DNA from: Actinospineispora acaciae DSM 45401
GTDB lineage: Bacteria; Actinomycetota; Actinomycetes; Mycobacteriales; Pseudonocardiaceae
Length of the DNA stretch: 64,000 nucleotides
Reading direction: 5' to 3'
Assembly: GCF_000620785.1 (NCBI RefSeq)
Contig: NZ_JIAI01000010.1
Span: 248,001-312,000 of the forward strand
Shown here: positions 37,045 through 47,907 of the stretch, one piece after another
Numbering within the stretch: position 1 is the first letter of the stretch
Layout: each line of letters starts with the position of its first letter
Program-made: the position numbers and the translations under genes
The notes under the pieces: generated by a model
The model's database searches: none
What the model was told of the DNA's origin: nothing
What the model saw: only the letters and a program-made list of their open reading frames with translations

Positions 37045-38063
37045 CGCAGCTCCCTCCCGGTCAGGTGGATGAACACGTCCTCCAACGTCGACTCGCCGAG
37101 CGACAGGTCGGCGACCGACGCGCCCCGGGCCGACAGCGCCGACACCACCGGCCCCACCACCGCCGCCGGCTCATCGGTCACATACACGCGCAACCGACAC
37201 GCCCCACCGCCGTCGTCCTCCGCCGCGGCACCGAGCGGTTCGACCCGCTCCACCCCCGGCAGCGCGGCCAACGCGGCGGCCAGCCCGTCCACCGCCACCC
37301 CGTCGGCGCGCACGCTCGCCTCCAGGGTCGCGCTGCCCGGCAACGACCTGACCAGCGCGGCGGGCGTGTCCAAGGTGAGCATCCGGCCGTGGTCGACGAT
37401 GCCCACCCGGTCGGACAGCTTCGCGGCCTCGTCCATGTCGTGCGTGGTCAGCACGACCGTCACGCCCTCCTCGTGCAGCGCCCGCACCCGGTCGTGCACG
37501 AACAGCCGGGCCTGCGGGTCCAGCCCGGTCGACGGCTCGTCCAGGAACAGCACCTCCGGCCGATGCATCAGCCCGCGCGCGATCATCAGCCGCTGCGACT
37601 GGCCGCCGGAGAGGTTGTCCACGCTCTGGTTCGCCTTGTCCGCCAGCCCCATCCGTTCGAGCATCTCGTCGGCCCGCGCGGCGCGATCGGCCCGGGACAT
37701 GCCGTGGTACGCGGCGTGGAAGATCAGGTTGTTGCGGGTGGACAGCGACCGGTCCAGGTTGACCCGCTGCGGCACCACGCCGAGCCGCCCGCGCACCGCG
37801 ACGCTGTCGCGCACCACGTCCAGCCCGGCCACCCTGGCCACCCCGCCGGTGGGCACCACCCGGGTGGTGAGCACGCCCACGGTCGTCGTCTTGCCGGCGC
37901 CGTTCGGCCCGAGCAGCCCGAACACCTCGCCGCGCCGCACCGTGAACGACAGCCCGTCCACCGCGTTGACGGGGCTCTTCGGATACCGCTTGACCAGCTG
38001 GTCGACCTCCACCGCGAGCTCCTCGCCGTGCTCGCGGTCGCGCGCGAAACCGTTGCCGGACAT
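37041..38063 (-). CDS. ABC transporter ATP-binding protein (DrrA-like)
   Basis: 340 residues from the ATG at 38063, with GAGGGGGGAG just upstream. Walker A 'GPNGAGKTTT', Q-loop 'VPQRVNLDRSLS', signature 'NLSGGQSQRL', Walker B 'VLFLDEPSTGLDP' and the switch His in 'LTTHDMDE'. A C-terminal extension of about 100 residues ('DVFIHLTGRELR' at the end) is typical of DrrA-type drug exporters. An in-frame upstream ATG at 38135 would add 24 unlike residues. First gene of a two-gene operon with the permease. Confidence 0.94.
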   Translation of the reverse strand: MSGNGFARDREHGEELAVEVDQLVKRYPKSPVNAVDGLSFTVRRGEVFGLLGPNGAGKTTTVGVLTTRVVPTGGVARVAGLDVVRDSVAVRGRLGVVPQRVNLDRSLSTRNNLIFHAAYHGMSRADRAARADEMLERMGLADKANQSVDNLSGGQSQRLMIARGLMHRPEVLFLDEPSTGLDPQARLFVHDRVRALHEEGVTVVLTTHDMDEAAKLSDRVGIVDHGRMLTLDTPAALVRSLPGSATLEASVRADGVAVDGLAAALAALPGVERVEPLGAAAEDDGGGACRLRVYVTDEPAAVVGPVVSALSARGASVADLSLGESTLEDVFIHLTGRELR

Positions 38064-38312
38064 CGCTCCCCCCTCTTCGAGACGATCCGCACAGCCTGGC
38101 CTGTCCACGCCCAACCGGCCACCGATATCGCGCAACCTCCGGAGTCCGCACCCGCGATTTCGCCAAACGCCCCCGGGCGTGGCCGCCCGCCGTCCATACT
38201 GATCGCGCCCGCCTCGCCGATGCCCGTTCGGCGGTGATCCGGCGTCCGGTCGTGCCCGGTCGTCTCTCCGTAGCCCAGCTATCGAATGCGCGCGTGCGCG
38301 CTCGGGAGAGAC

Positions 38313-38918
38313 ATGACCTCGACGATCGACAAGCCTGCCGGCGCGGGTCGCCCGGTGGTACGCCGACTTGCCGACGAGCTGTTCCGCGCCGCGCCGGACC
38401 CGCCACCGCCACCGCCGCCGCCCGCCCCGGAGCCCACGCCCGGCCCCGACCCGAACGAGCGCGAGGTACGAGCGCGCGCCGTGCTCGTGCTCCGGCTGAT
38501 CATCGAGGTCCTCGACCGCCGCCGCCCGATCGCCCAGCTGACCGGCCTGGTCACCGCCCCGGTCCGCCGCTACGTGCTGGCCGCGACCGGCCGCCTCGAC
38601 GAGCCCCGTTACCGCCCCGGCGCCGCACCCCGCCCCGCCCGCACCAACCCAACCGCCCGCGCCACCACCGCCGGCTACGCCGGTCCGGCCCTCGGCCCGA
38701 TCCGGGTGTGCCGGCCCGCCGCCGGAGTCGCCGAGGTCAGCGCCGTGTGGCGGTACCGAGGCCGGTGCCGCGCCCTGGCCGCCCGCTTCGAGCTGCTCAG
38801 CCTCGACCAGCTCGTCCCCGACGACCTCGAAGTCCCCGAGCCCGACCCCGCCGACACCGACAACCCCGCCAAAACCCGCCCACCCCGCTGGTGCTGCACA
38901 GCCCTACGCCTCGGCTGA
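38313..38918 (+). CDS. Rv3235 family protein
   Basis: 201 residues. An N-terminal Pro-rich stretch (seven consecutive Pro) is followed by a helix 'RAVLVLRLIIEVLDRRRPIA' and 'QLTGLVTAPVRRYVLAATG', then 'PIRVCRPAAGVAEVSAVWRY' and 'RCRALAARFEL', which together are the Rv3235-family pattern found near secA in actinobacteria. Function unknown. ATG at 38313 is chosen (GGGAG close upstream); an ATG at 38286 would add nine residues without a Shine-Dalgarno. Confidence 0.85.
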   Translation: MTSTIDKPAGAGRPVVRRLADELFRAAPDPPPPPPPPAPEPTPGPDPNEREVRARAVLVLRLIIEVLDRRRPIAQLTGLVTAPVRRYVLAATGRLDEPRYRPGAAPRPARTNPTARATTAGYAGPALGPIRVCRPAAGVAEVSAVWRYRGRCRALAARFELLSLDQLVPDDLEVPEPDPADTDNPAKTRPPRWCCTALRLG

Positions 38919-38936
38919 CCACCAACCCGGCCGCCC

Positions 38937-38996
38937 GCACACAGCGAGTTGCCGCCGCACACATGTTGCGGCATGTGCGCCGCGTACGAACGTGGT
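38937..38996. repeat. CGCACAC-family intergenic repeat
   Basis: The first 27 bases (38937-38963) are identical, inverted, to 56083-56109. They continue into GTTGCGGCATGTGCGCCGC, which pairs back with the CCGCACACA part. Lies between the convergent Rv3235-like and secA genes. Confidence 0.75.
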
Positions 38997-39013
38997 GTGC
39001 CGGTGCCCCCGGC

Positions 39014-39077
39014 GGCGTGGGCGCGGGCGGTGGCGTGGGCGTCCACGGTGGTGGCGTGGGCGCGGGCGGTGGCGTGG
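39014..39077. repeat. 25-bp direct repeat at the secA 3' end
   Basis: The same 25 bases (GGCGTGGGCGCGGGCGGTGG followed by CGTGG) occur at 39014-39038 and 39053-39077, period 39. The second copy ends exactly at the secA stop codon. Confidence 0.8.
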
Positions 39078-42044
<2,967 letters not shown>

Positions 42045-42124
42045 CGGAAGACCTCAGCTCTGTTCGCGATGCGCCGCTCTGAGCGGCCGCCTTTCCCCAC
42101 CATGGTAGGCACTGCCTGGACGCA

Positions 42125-42157
42125 CCGAAGGCACGGGCTTACCGCCCGTGCCTTCGG
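42125..42157 (-). terminator. perfect 14-bp hairpin terminator between hpf and secA
   Basis: CCGAAGGCACGGGC (42125-42138) pairs perfectly with GCCCGTGCCTTCGG (42144-42157), loop TTACC. No U-run. It should end hpf transcripts before secA, which then needs its own promoter in 42045-42124. Confidence 0.88.
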
Positions 42158-42252
42158 ATTCCTCAGCATTGATGTCCAGTTGTCCGATGATCGGCGCCGA
42201 AGTGGCGGGCACGCTCCTCCGCGTATCGGGATCGAGGGCGCCCGCGACCCGT

Positions 42253-42921
42253 TCAGGCTAGCCGAATCACCCCGTAGTCGTAGCCCTTTCGCCGGTACAC
42301 GACGCTGGGCAGCCCGGTTTCGGCACAGGAGAACAGGTAGAAGTCGTGGCCGACGAGCTCCATCTGGGACAGCGCCTCGTCCAGCGACATGGGCTTGGCC
42401 GGGTGTTCCTTCTCCCGCACGATCCGGCCGGGCTGGCTTTCATGGTCCACGGCGTTGCGCGGCGACGGGATGTCCACCTCGGGCATCCGCTCACCGTGCT
42501 CTGTGCCGATCGACTCGCCGATCGACTCGCTCATGGTCTCCGAGTCCAGCACCGCGGTGCCGGCGACCGGTCCCGCGCCGCTCATGGTGCGGACCGTGCC
42601 GCGTGCCCTGCGGCCGTACGGAACCCTGCGACGATCGTGCGCGCGGCGCAGCCGGGACTCGAGCTTGCCGACCGCGCTGTCCAGGGCCGCGTAGAAGTCC
42701 GGGCCGCAAGCCTCTGCCCGGGCGACGGGCCCGCACCCGCGTCCGGTGATCTCGACCCGTTGACAGCTCTTCGCCTGCCGGCGGTTCGGCTCGTGGAAGA
42801 GCTCGACCTCCATTCCCACGATCTTGTGGTCGTACCGTTCCAGTCGGGCGAGCTTGTCGGCGACATGGACCCTGAAGTGATCCGGAACCTCGACGTTCCG
42901 ACCAGTGACGACTATCTCCAC
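42253..42921 (-). CDS. hpf: ribosome hibernation-promoting factor, long form
   Basis: 222 residues. N-terminal S30AE/HPF domain of about 100 residues ('MEIVVTGRNVEVPDHFRVHV', 'DFYAALDSAVGKLESRLRR'), an acidic linker, and a C-terminal dimerisation domain with 'KPMSLDEALSQMELVGHDFY' and 'PSVVYRRKGYDYGVIRL'. Long HPF joins 70S ribosomes into inactive 100S dimers in stationary phase or stress. GTG start. It is separated from comF by 219 bp, where I see no gene. Confidence 0.96.
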   Translation of the reverse strand: MEIVVTGRNVEVPDHFRVHVADKLARLERYDHKIVGMEVELFHEPNRRQAKSCQRVEITGRGCGPVARAEACGPDFYAALDSAVGKLESRLRRAHDRRRVPYGRRARGTVRTMSGAGPVAGTAVLDSETMSESIGESIGTEHGERMPEVDIPSPRNAVDHESQPGRIVREKEHPAKPMSLDEALSQMELVGHDFYLFSCAETGLPSVVYRRKGYDYGVIRLA

Positions 42922-43140
42922 TCGGACCTCCCTCGCACTCCGCGTCGGGAAAACTCTTCGCTCGGTTGGGTAGCACCCGTCGAGCTGGTCACTCGTCCTT
43001 CACCACGTGTTCAGGCGGTGGGAGGCACCGTAACCTGCATCACGTTGCGAGAACACCCCCTACCGGACAGGAGCCCCCACCTGGGCGGAGACGGTTCCCT
43101 GATCGGCCCCGAATGGCTAGGCTGGGATGGTTGGGCTCGT

Positions 43141-44001
43141 TTACGACCACCCCCGTCGCGGCTCGCCGGACCCGGCTCTGACCTGGGCAAACCGGGCGGC
43201 GTGCAATCGTCCTCCGAAAGTGTCATTACGTCGCCGGCCGACGAATTCGGCGTCACGCGAACCGGTCGCGTCGCAGAGAACGAGCGCGCCGCGGACGGTC
43301 ACGCCGGCCTCGGCGAGCGTCGCGACGCAGTTGCGCAGCGTGGCCCCGGTGGTCACGACGTCATCCACCAGTAGGACCGTCACTCCGGGCGGCGGTAACC
43401 CGGCCGGACGCGGCAGCACCCGGCCGCGCAGGTTCGCCCAGCGCGCCGCCGGGTCGAGGCCGACCGAGTCACGCCCGCCCCGGCGCATCCGCAGCGCCGC
43501 GCTCACCCCGACCGAGCCGCCCTCGGCGGCCAGCCGCTCCGCGACCTGCTCGGCCAGCACCAGCACGTGGTCGATCCCGCGCGAGCGGATCGCGGCCGCC
43601 CGCGACGGCGCCGGTACCAGCCAGCACGGCCGCGCGAGCGGTGCGACGCCACCGGTCGCGCCCCAGGCGGGCGGGGCGGCCAGGATCGCGGCGGCCAGCA
43701 TCGCGGCCAACGGCGCCGCGAGCTCGCGCCGGCCGTGCTCCTTGTAGGCCAGCAGCGCGGCGCGCAACGGGCCGGCGTACCCGCCCACCGCGAGCGTCGG
43801 CGGCACGGCGGCCAGCCCCCGGAGACCGCACACCAGCCGGGGCGGGCCGGCGCCGGTGGCACACCTGGCGCACCAGGAGCGGCCCGCCGCGCCGCATCCG
43901 CCGCACACCACCGGGAGCACGAGGTCCATCAGGCCGGCGAGCAGTGAGCGGGGACGCGAGGGCGGGGAGCCTCGTGAGCGGGAGAGCTGTGCGTGGGTCA
44001 T
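43141..44001 (-). CDS. comF: ComF family phosphoribosyltransferase-like protein
   Basis: 286 residues. N-terminal cysteine pairs ('VVCGGCGAAG', 'SWCARC') resemble the zinc ribbon of ComF. Further on are 'ALLAYKEHGRRELAAPL', 'PAPSRAAAIRSRGIDH' and the PRPP-binding loop 'VLLVDDVVTTGATLR'. ComF is needed for DNA uptake in competent bacteria; in actinobacteria its role is unclear and salvage of nucleobases is possible. Two DnaA boxes lie 60-86 bp upstream of the ATG. Placed next to hpf as in mycobacteria. Confidence 0.88.
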   Translation of the reverse strand: MTHAQLSRSRGSPPSRPRSLLAGLMDLVLPVVCGGCGAAGRSWCARCATGAGPPRLVCGLRGLAAVPPTLAVGGYAGPLRAALLAYKEHGRRELAAPLAAMLAAAILAAPPAWGATGGVAPLARPCWLVPAPSRAAAIRSRGIDHVLVLAEQVAERLAAEGGSVGVSAALRMRRGGRDSVGLDPAARWANLRGRVLPRPAGLPPPGVTVLLVDDVVTTGATLRNCVATLAEAGVTVRGALVLCDATGSRDAEFVGRRRNDTFGGRLHAARFAQVRAGSGEPRRGWS

Positions 44002-44060
44002 GTGGCCAGCGTGGCGGATCGGCCTTGACGCCGGGGCGATTGAAGATCAACATGTCTGGG

Positions 44061-44087
44061 TTGTCCACATTGGGCCGGTTGTCCACA
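44061..44087. promoter_or_regulatory. pair of DnaA boxes upstream of comF
   Basis: TTGTCCACA at 44061-44069 and again at 44079-44087, same orientation, 18 bp apart. This is the exact actinobacterial DnaA-box consensus. The rest of 44002-44252 holds no gene I can support. Confidence 0.55.
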
Positions 44088-44252
44088 TGGATCGGGGGCG
44101 GGCCTTGACAGTGGGAGCGGGTCCGCACTCAGGAGTTCTGCGTGTGGCTTCGGGCGAACGCCCGCGGGGTGGCCTTGACCGCGTGGCTTGTTGGGGTCTC
44201 GCGCATGGCGCGGGGTGTGCGGGACCCCAGGTAGGTATGCGGCGGTTGACCC

Positions 44253-44384
44253 ATGCGCACGGCAGGTACCCCCGGAGCGGCTGCGCAAGATCGTCACCGT
44301 GCGGATGATCCGTGCGTCGAGGTCGCGCTCCTACCCGACGGCAGGGTCGCCGTCCGCGCCGGCGAGCTCGACACGCCTATCTGA
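44253..44384 (+). pseudogene. DUF397-like remnant
   Basis: A 43-codon frame from ATG 44253 (GGCGG at 7 bases). Its second half reads 'DDPCVEVALLPDGRVAVRAG', the central CVEVA...GRVAVR core of DUF397 proteins, which normally are about 60 residues, start with a W-R-K-S motif and continue with D-S-K-D-P. Here an 'LRKIVTV' stretch lies in a different frame just before, and the C-terminus is cut after 'ELDTPI'. DUF397 genes normally follow an XRE regulator; none is present. Frameshifted and truncated copy is the best reading; a real short gene is possible. Confidence 0.35.
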
Positions 44385-44880
44385 CCGGCTCTACCCCCAG
44401 CACCCTCGCGAACTGCCCGAACATCCAGTAGTACCCCACGACCTGCACCAGCTCGACGATCTCCCGGTCACTCAACGCGGCACGGACCGGCGCGAACGTC
44501 GCATCGTCCACCCTCAGCCCCCGCGCCACCGCCGTCGCGAACCTGAGTACCGCAAGATCCACCCCACCGAACGCGGCCTCGTCCCCCCGGTAGATCGCGT
44601 CCCGTTCCGCCAGCGTAAGTGGATCGTCCGACAGGACGTGCCGGGCGCGCACGTAGTCGTCCCCGAGCACCGCCGCGGCCGCATGCGTCGCGATCTCACG
44701 CAGCCGCGCCGGCAACGCGAGCTGCGTGACCTGCTGCATCCCGAGCCGCATCAGCGTCCCCGCGGTCGCCTCGGCGTGGGCGACCATCAGGAACAGGTTC
44801 GAGTTCGGCGGCAGCCTGGCGTGCCACTCCCGCAGGTCGGCGGGCAGGGCGGAGGCGTCGGCGTACGGAATGCGGGCCAC
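44377..44880 (-). CDS. carboxymuconolactone decarboxylase (AhpD-like) family protein
   Basis: 167 residues. 'LPPNSNLFLMVAHAEATAGT', 'LPARLREIATHAAAAVLGDD' and 'LSDREIVELVQVVGYYWMFG' follow the AhpD-like helical fold. The usual Cys-x-x-Cys redox pair is absent: the helix that carries it reads 'AAAAVLGDDYVRARH'. It is therefore unlikely to be a peroxidase and could be a decarboxylase or isomerase. Part of an accessory insertion between comF and lpqB, divergent from an FAD monooxygenase, which suggests joint action on an aromatic or quinone-like substrate. Confidence 0.82.
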   Translation of the reverse strand: MARIPYADASALPADLREWHARLPPNSNLFLMVAHAEATAGTLMRLGMQQVTQLALPARLREIATHAAAAVLGDDYVRARHVLSDDPLTLAERDAIYRGDEAAFGGVDLAVLRFATAVARGLRVDDATFAPVRAALSDREIVELVQVVGYYWMFGQFARVLGVEPVR

Positions 44881-45002
44881 GCACGGAGCCTATGACCCTC
44901 AGGTAGGTTGGAGACGTCTTCTCACCGGAGAGCCCACAGGGTTCTCGCAGGCCGCGCGCCTCACCGACAGGTTTCTTGACGTCACACGGCATCAAGAAGG
45001 TG

Positions 45003-45021
45003 GGAGTCGAACCCCGACTCC
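45003..45021 (+). promoter_or_regulatory. hairpin just before the monooxygenase ribosome-binding site
   Basis: GGAGTCG (45003-45009) pairs with CGACTCC (45015-45021), loop AACCC. The GAGGT Shine-Dalgarno begins five bases later. It might modulate translation; it resembles a tRNA T-arm but is not one. Confidence 0.4.
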
Positions 45022-45034
45022 GGTGAGGTATGTC

Positions 45035-46186
45035 TTGATCAACCCCCACGTCATCGTGATCGGCGCCGGCCTGGGCGGGCTGTGCCTTGCGCACGGGCTG
45101 CGCCGCGCCGGCATCGACGTCGCCGTCTACGAACGCGACGTCGACGAGTCCGCCCGCCCCCAGGGTCACCGCCTGCACATCGACGCGCGCGGCCGGAAAG
45201 CCCTGGCGGCGACCCTGCCCGAGCACCTGTTCTCACGCCTGGCCGCGACCATCCGGCGGCCGGCGCCGAGAGTGAACGGATTCGACCACCACCTGCGCGC
45301 CACCGGCGTGTTCCCCCTGGACGACCCGACGCCGGAGCCCGGTCACGCCGAGATGCCCGCGCACACCGTGATCGAAAGGCACGTCCTGCGGCGGATCCTG
45401 CTGACCGGGATCGAGGACGTCGTTCACTACGGACGCCGCTGCGTCGGCTACGACACCAACGGCGACGGCGTCACCGCGCGGTTCGACGACGGCAGCACCG
45501 CGACCGGCTCGATACTGGTCGGCGCGGACGGCATCAGTTCGGCGATACGCGCGCGCCGGCTGCCACACGCGCGGGTCATGGACACCCGGGCGCGCCTGAT
45601 CTACGGCCGGGTGCCGCTGACCCCCGAACTGCGCCGCACCCTCCCACCGGCCATGTTCAGCGTGTTCAACTCCGTGCTCGGCCCGGACCGGCGCTTCGTC
45701 GGCATCGCGCCGGTGGCGGACACCCTCGCCGTGATGTTCGGCTGCCGCCGCGAACGCCTGGGCCTGCCCGACCACGACCTTCGCGCCGCGCCCGGCCACC
45801 ACCTGCGCGACCTCGTACAAGAACACCTGACCGGCTGGCACCCCCTGATGACCAGGATCGTCGACGCCTGGGACCCGGACAGCGTCCACCCCGTCGTCGT
45901 ACACACCAGCGTCCCCGTCCCGCCCTGGAAACCGTCGAACGTGACGCTGCTCGGCGACGCGATCCACGCCATGAGCCCGGCCGCCGGCGCGGGCGCCAAC
46001 ATGGCCCTCCGGGACGCCTCGGAGCTCACTTCAGCACTCGCCGCCGCGCTCACCCACCACCGCCCACTCCTGGACGCCATCGGCGACTACGAGCACGCAA
46101 TGACCACCGAAGGCTTCCGCATGGTCCGCGTCTCGGCGGCGAACGCGACCCGCACCCTCGGGGCGGACCCGATTCAGCCCGGGTAG
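45035..46186 (+). CDS. FAD-dependent aromatic monooxygenase
   Basis: 383 residues. FAD-binding 'VIVIGAGLGGLCLAHGLRRA' opens the protein, the D-G motif is 'LVGADGISSAIRAR', and the second FAD motif is 'LLGDAIHAMSPAAGAGANMA'. This is the single-component PHBH-like class that hydroxylates phenols or epoxidises using NAD(P)H. Start chosen: TTG at 45035, 6 bases after GAGGT; a GTG at 45023 is in frame but lacks a Shine-Dalgarno. It diverges from the AhpD-like gene and overlaps the convergent lpqB 3' end by 13 bp. Not present at this spot in mycobacteria. Confidence 0.9.
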   Translation: MINPHVIVIGAGLGGLCLAHGLRRAGIDVAVYERDVDESARPQGHRLHIDARGRKALAATLPEHLFSRLAATIRRPAPRVNGFDHHLRATGVFPLDDPTPEPGHAEMPAHTVIERHVLRRILLTGIEDVVHYGRRCVGYDTNGDGVTARFDDGSTATGSILVGADGISSAIRARRLPHARVMDTRARLIYGRVPLTPELRRTLPPAMFSVFNSVLGPDRRFVGIAPVADTLAVMFGCRRERLGLPDHDLRAAPGHHLRDLVQEHLTGWHPLMTRIVDAWDPDSVHPVVVHTSVPVPPWKPSNVTLLGDAIHAMSPAAGAGANMALRDASELTSALAAALTHHRPLLDAIGDYEHAMTTEGFRMVRVSAANATRTLGADPIQPG

Positions 46187-47907
46187 CCGGCGATCGACGA
46201 CGCCGACCCGCCGACAAGCTGGCGCCAGCTTCCCAGGTCGTCGGCGCCGTAGGTCCACAGGCCGTTCTGGTCGGTGACGAGCAGCGGCCGCCCGGGGGAA
46301 CTCGCGATCGCCGACACCGGCGGCGTCAGGTTGTTGGTGGACAGCGAGTGCATGTCCAGGCCGTCCACGGACACGACGGTCACGGCTGAGTCGGCGGTGC
46401 GCCCGGCCACCACGAGCTGGTCGGAAGCGCGCCAGTCCACCGCGAGCAGGGTGTTCAGCTCGGCCGGGCGCAGCAGCCGGACGTTGCGCAGGGCCGCGGT
46501 GCCGTTGGACGAGCGGGACACCGCCGCCACGGCCAGCATGCCGCCCACCACGGCCGCGACCCGCATGCCGTCCTTGGACAGCCGCAGGTCGTTGACCGGG
46601 CCGAGCACGGTGAGCTCGGCGGCGTCGACCGGAGCGACCACGGCGTGCCGGGCCGGGTCGAGCACCCGCATCACGGACCTGCCGTCCCGGACCGTCCAGA
46701 TCTCGTTGCCGGTCGGCGTCCAGGTGGGGCGGGTCAGGGCGCCGCCCTGCACGCCGGTCGGGGCCAGCGGGCCGCCGATCCTGCCGATCATGAGCTGGCG
46801 GCCGGACTGGCGGTTCACCGCGGCGAGGCGCTGGCCGTCGGGGGACATGGTGGCGGCGGTCAGGTCGTAGCCGCCGGAACCGGTCGGGCCGGCCAGCGGG
46901 CCGCCCAGCTCGCCGGCGGTCAGGGTGCGCGCCTTGCCGCCGACCACGACCAGGCCGGGCACGTCCGAGCGGGGGCCGTCGGCGTTGTCGAGGTCGGCGA
47001 AGAACTCCCTGGTCAGGTCGGGGTGGTCGACGACCAGCGGGGCGCCGTCGACGTAGAGGCGGACCTTGGGGACGTTCACCTCGGCGAGGCTGAGCACGAC
47101 CTGGGCCGCGAGCAGCCGGCGCTGGCCGTCGTCCAGGTCGCCGAGCTCGGTGAGGTCGACCATGAGCGCGCGGTCCTGGCTCTCGGCGACGTTGGAACGC
47201 AACCGGGCGGCGTGCGGGACGGCGGTCACGACCGCGCCGGTCAGGGCCTCGGACGGGCCGTCGAGCAGCTGGTCGATCACCCGCGAGGGCAGCGTGCGGG
47301 CCGGGGTGGACGGCAGGTACCGCACGTCGGGCACCAGGCTGCGGCGCATCGGGTCCAGGAAGTAGATGCGCACGGACTTGAAGTTCGACTTGAAGTCGGA
47401 CAGCCGCACGATCGTCCCGCTCGGCGGGCCGTCGATGCGCCACTGGCCGTTGATCCGGGCCACCTGGATGTCCATCTCGATCGGCGCCTGCGCCTGCACG
47501 AAGCTGCCGTTGGCCATCACCCGGCCGAGCTGGGTGCCGCGCAGCCTGACCACGGCGCGGTCGCCCTCCCCGGGCGAGCGGGCGTAGACCGTGCCGAACT
47601 GCTCGGAGAGCACCGTCAGCGAGGAGTTGTCGTCCCAGCTCTGCGCCGGGTCGGTGAGGAAGCGCCTGGCCGCGGCGTGCCGGTTCTCGGCGCTGCCGGA
47701 GGCGTTGACAAAGCCCCGGACCAGGTCGAGCGGGTTGGCGTTGTCGCTGGGCCCCGGCGGGAGTACCGGACGGTCGCCCTCGGTGACCTTGCGGATCACC
47801 TGCACCGGGGAGTCGCCGGGCACCGACGCGCATCCGGTCGCGGTGGCCACCACCGCGGCCAGCGCGATGACCAGGACGGTGAGCGGGTGCTTGCGAGGGC
47901 TCCTCAC
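46174..47907 (-). CDS. lpqB: MtrAB-associated lipoprotein LpqB
   Basis: 577 residues. Signal peptide with lipobox T-A-T-G-C (Cys26), then a GerMN domain ('VRIYFLDPMRRSLVPDVRYL', 'LPSRVIDQLLDGP', 'ALMVDLTELGDL') and a C-terminal beta-propeller ('TMSPDGQRLAAVN', 'WTPTGNEIWTV', 'LSKDGMRVAAVVGG'). LpqB binds the MtrB sensor from outside and tunes MtrA activation. Its GTG overlaps the mtrB stop by 4 bp. Last gene of the mtrA-mtrB-lpqB operon. Confidence 0.96.
   Translation of the reverse strand: MRSPRKHPLTVLVIALAAVVATATGCASVPGDSPVQVIRKVTEGDRPVLPPGPSDNANPLDLVRGFVNASGSAENRHAAARRFLTDPAQSWDDNSSLTVLSEQFGTVYARSPGEGDRAVVRLRGTQLGRVMANGSFVQAQAPIEMDIQVARINGQWRIDGPPSGTIVRLSDFKSNFKSVRIYFLDPMRRSLVPDVRYLPSTPARTLPSRVIDQLLDGPSEALTGAVVTAVPHAARLRSNVAESQDRALMVDLTELGDLDDGQRRLLAAQVVLSLAEVNVPKVRLYVDGAPLVVDHPDLTREFFADLDNADGPRSDVPGLVVVGGKARTLTAGELGGPLAGPTGSGGYDLTAATMSPDGQRLAAVNRQSGRQLMIGRIGGPLAPTGVQGGALTRPTWTPTGNEIWTVRDGRSVMRVLDPARHAVVAPVDAAELTVLGPVNDLRLSKDGMRVAAVVGGMLAVAAVSRSSNGTAALRNVRLLRPAELNTLLAVDWRASDQLVVAGRTADSAVTVVSVDGLDMHSLSTNNLTPPVSAIASSPGRPLLVTDQNGLWTYGADDLGSWRQLVGGSASSIAGYPG

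Noticed and set aside
45003..45021. tRNA 3' end on the minus strand (GGAGTCGAACCCC)
   Set aside because: A simple 7-bp hairpin; T-stem pairing fails at two positions in tRNA register and no acceptor, D or anticodon stems follow.
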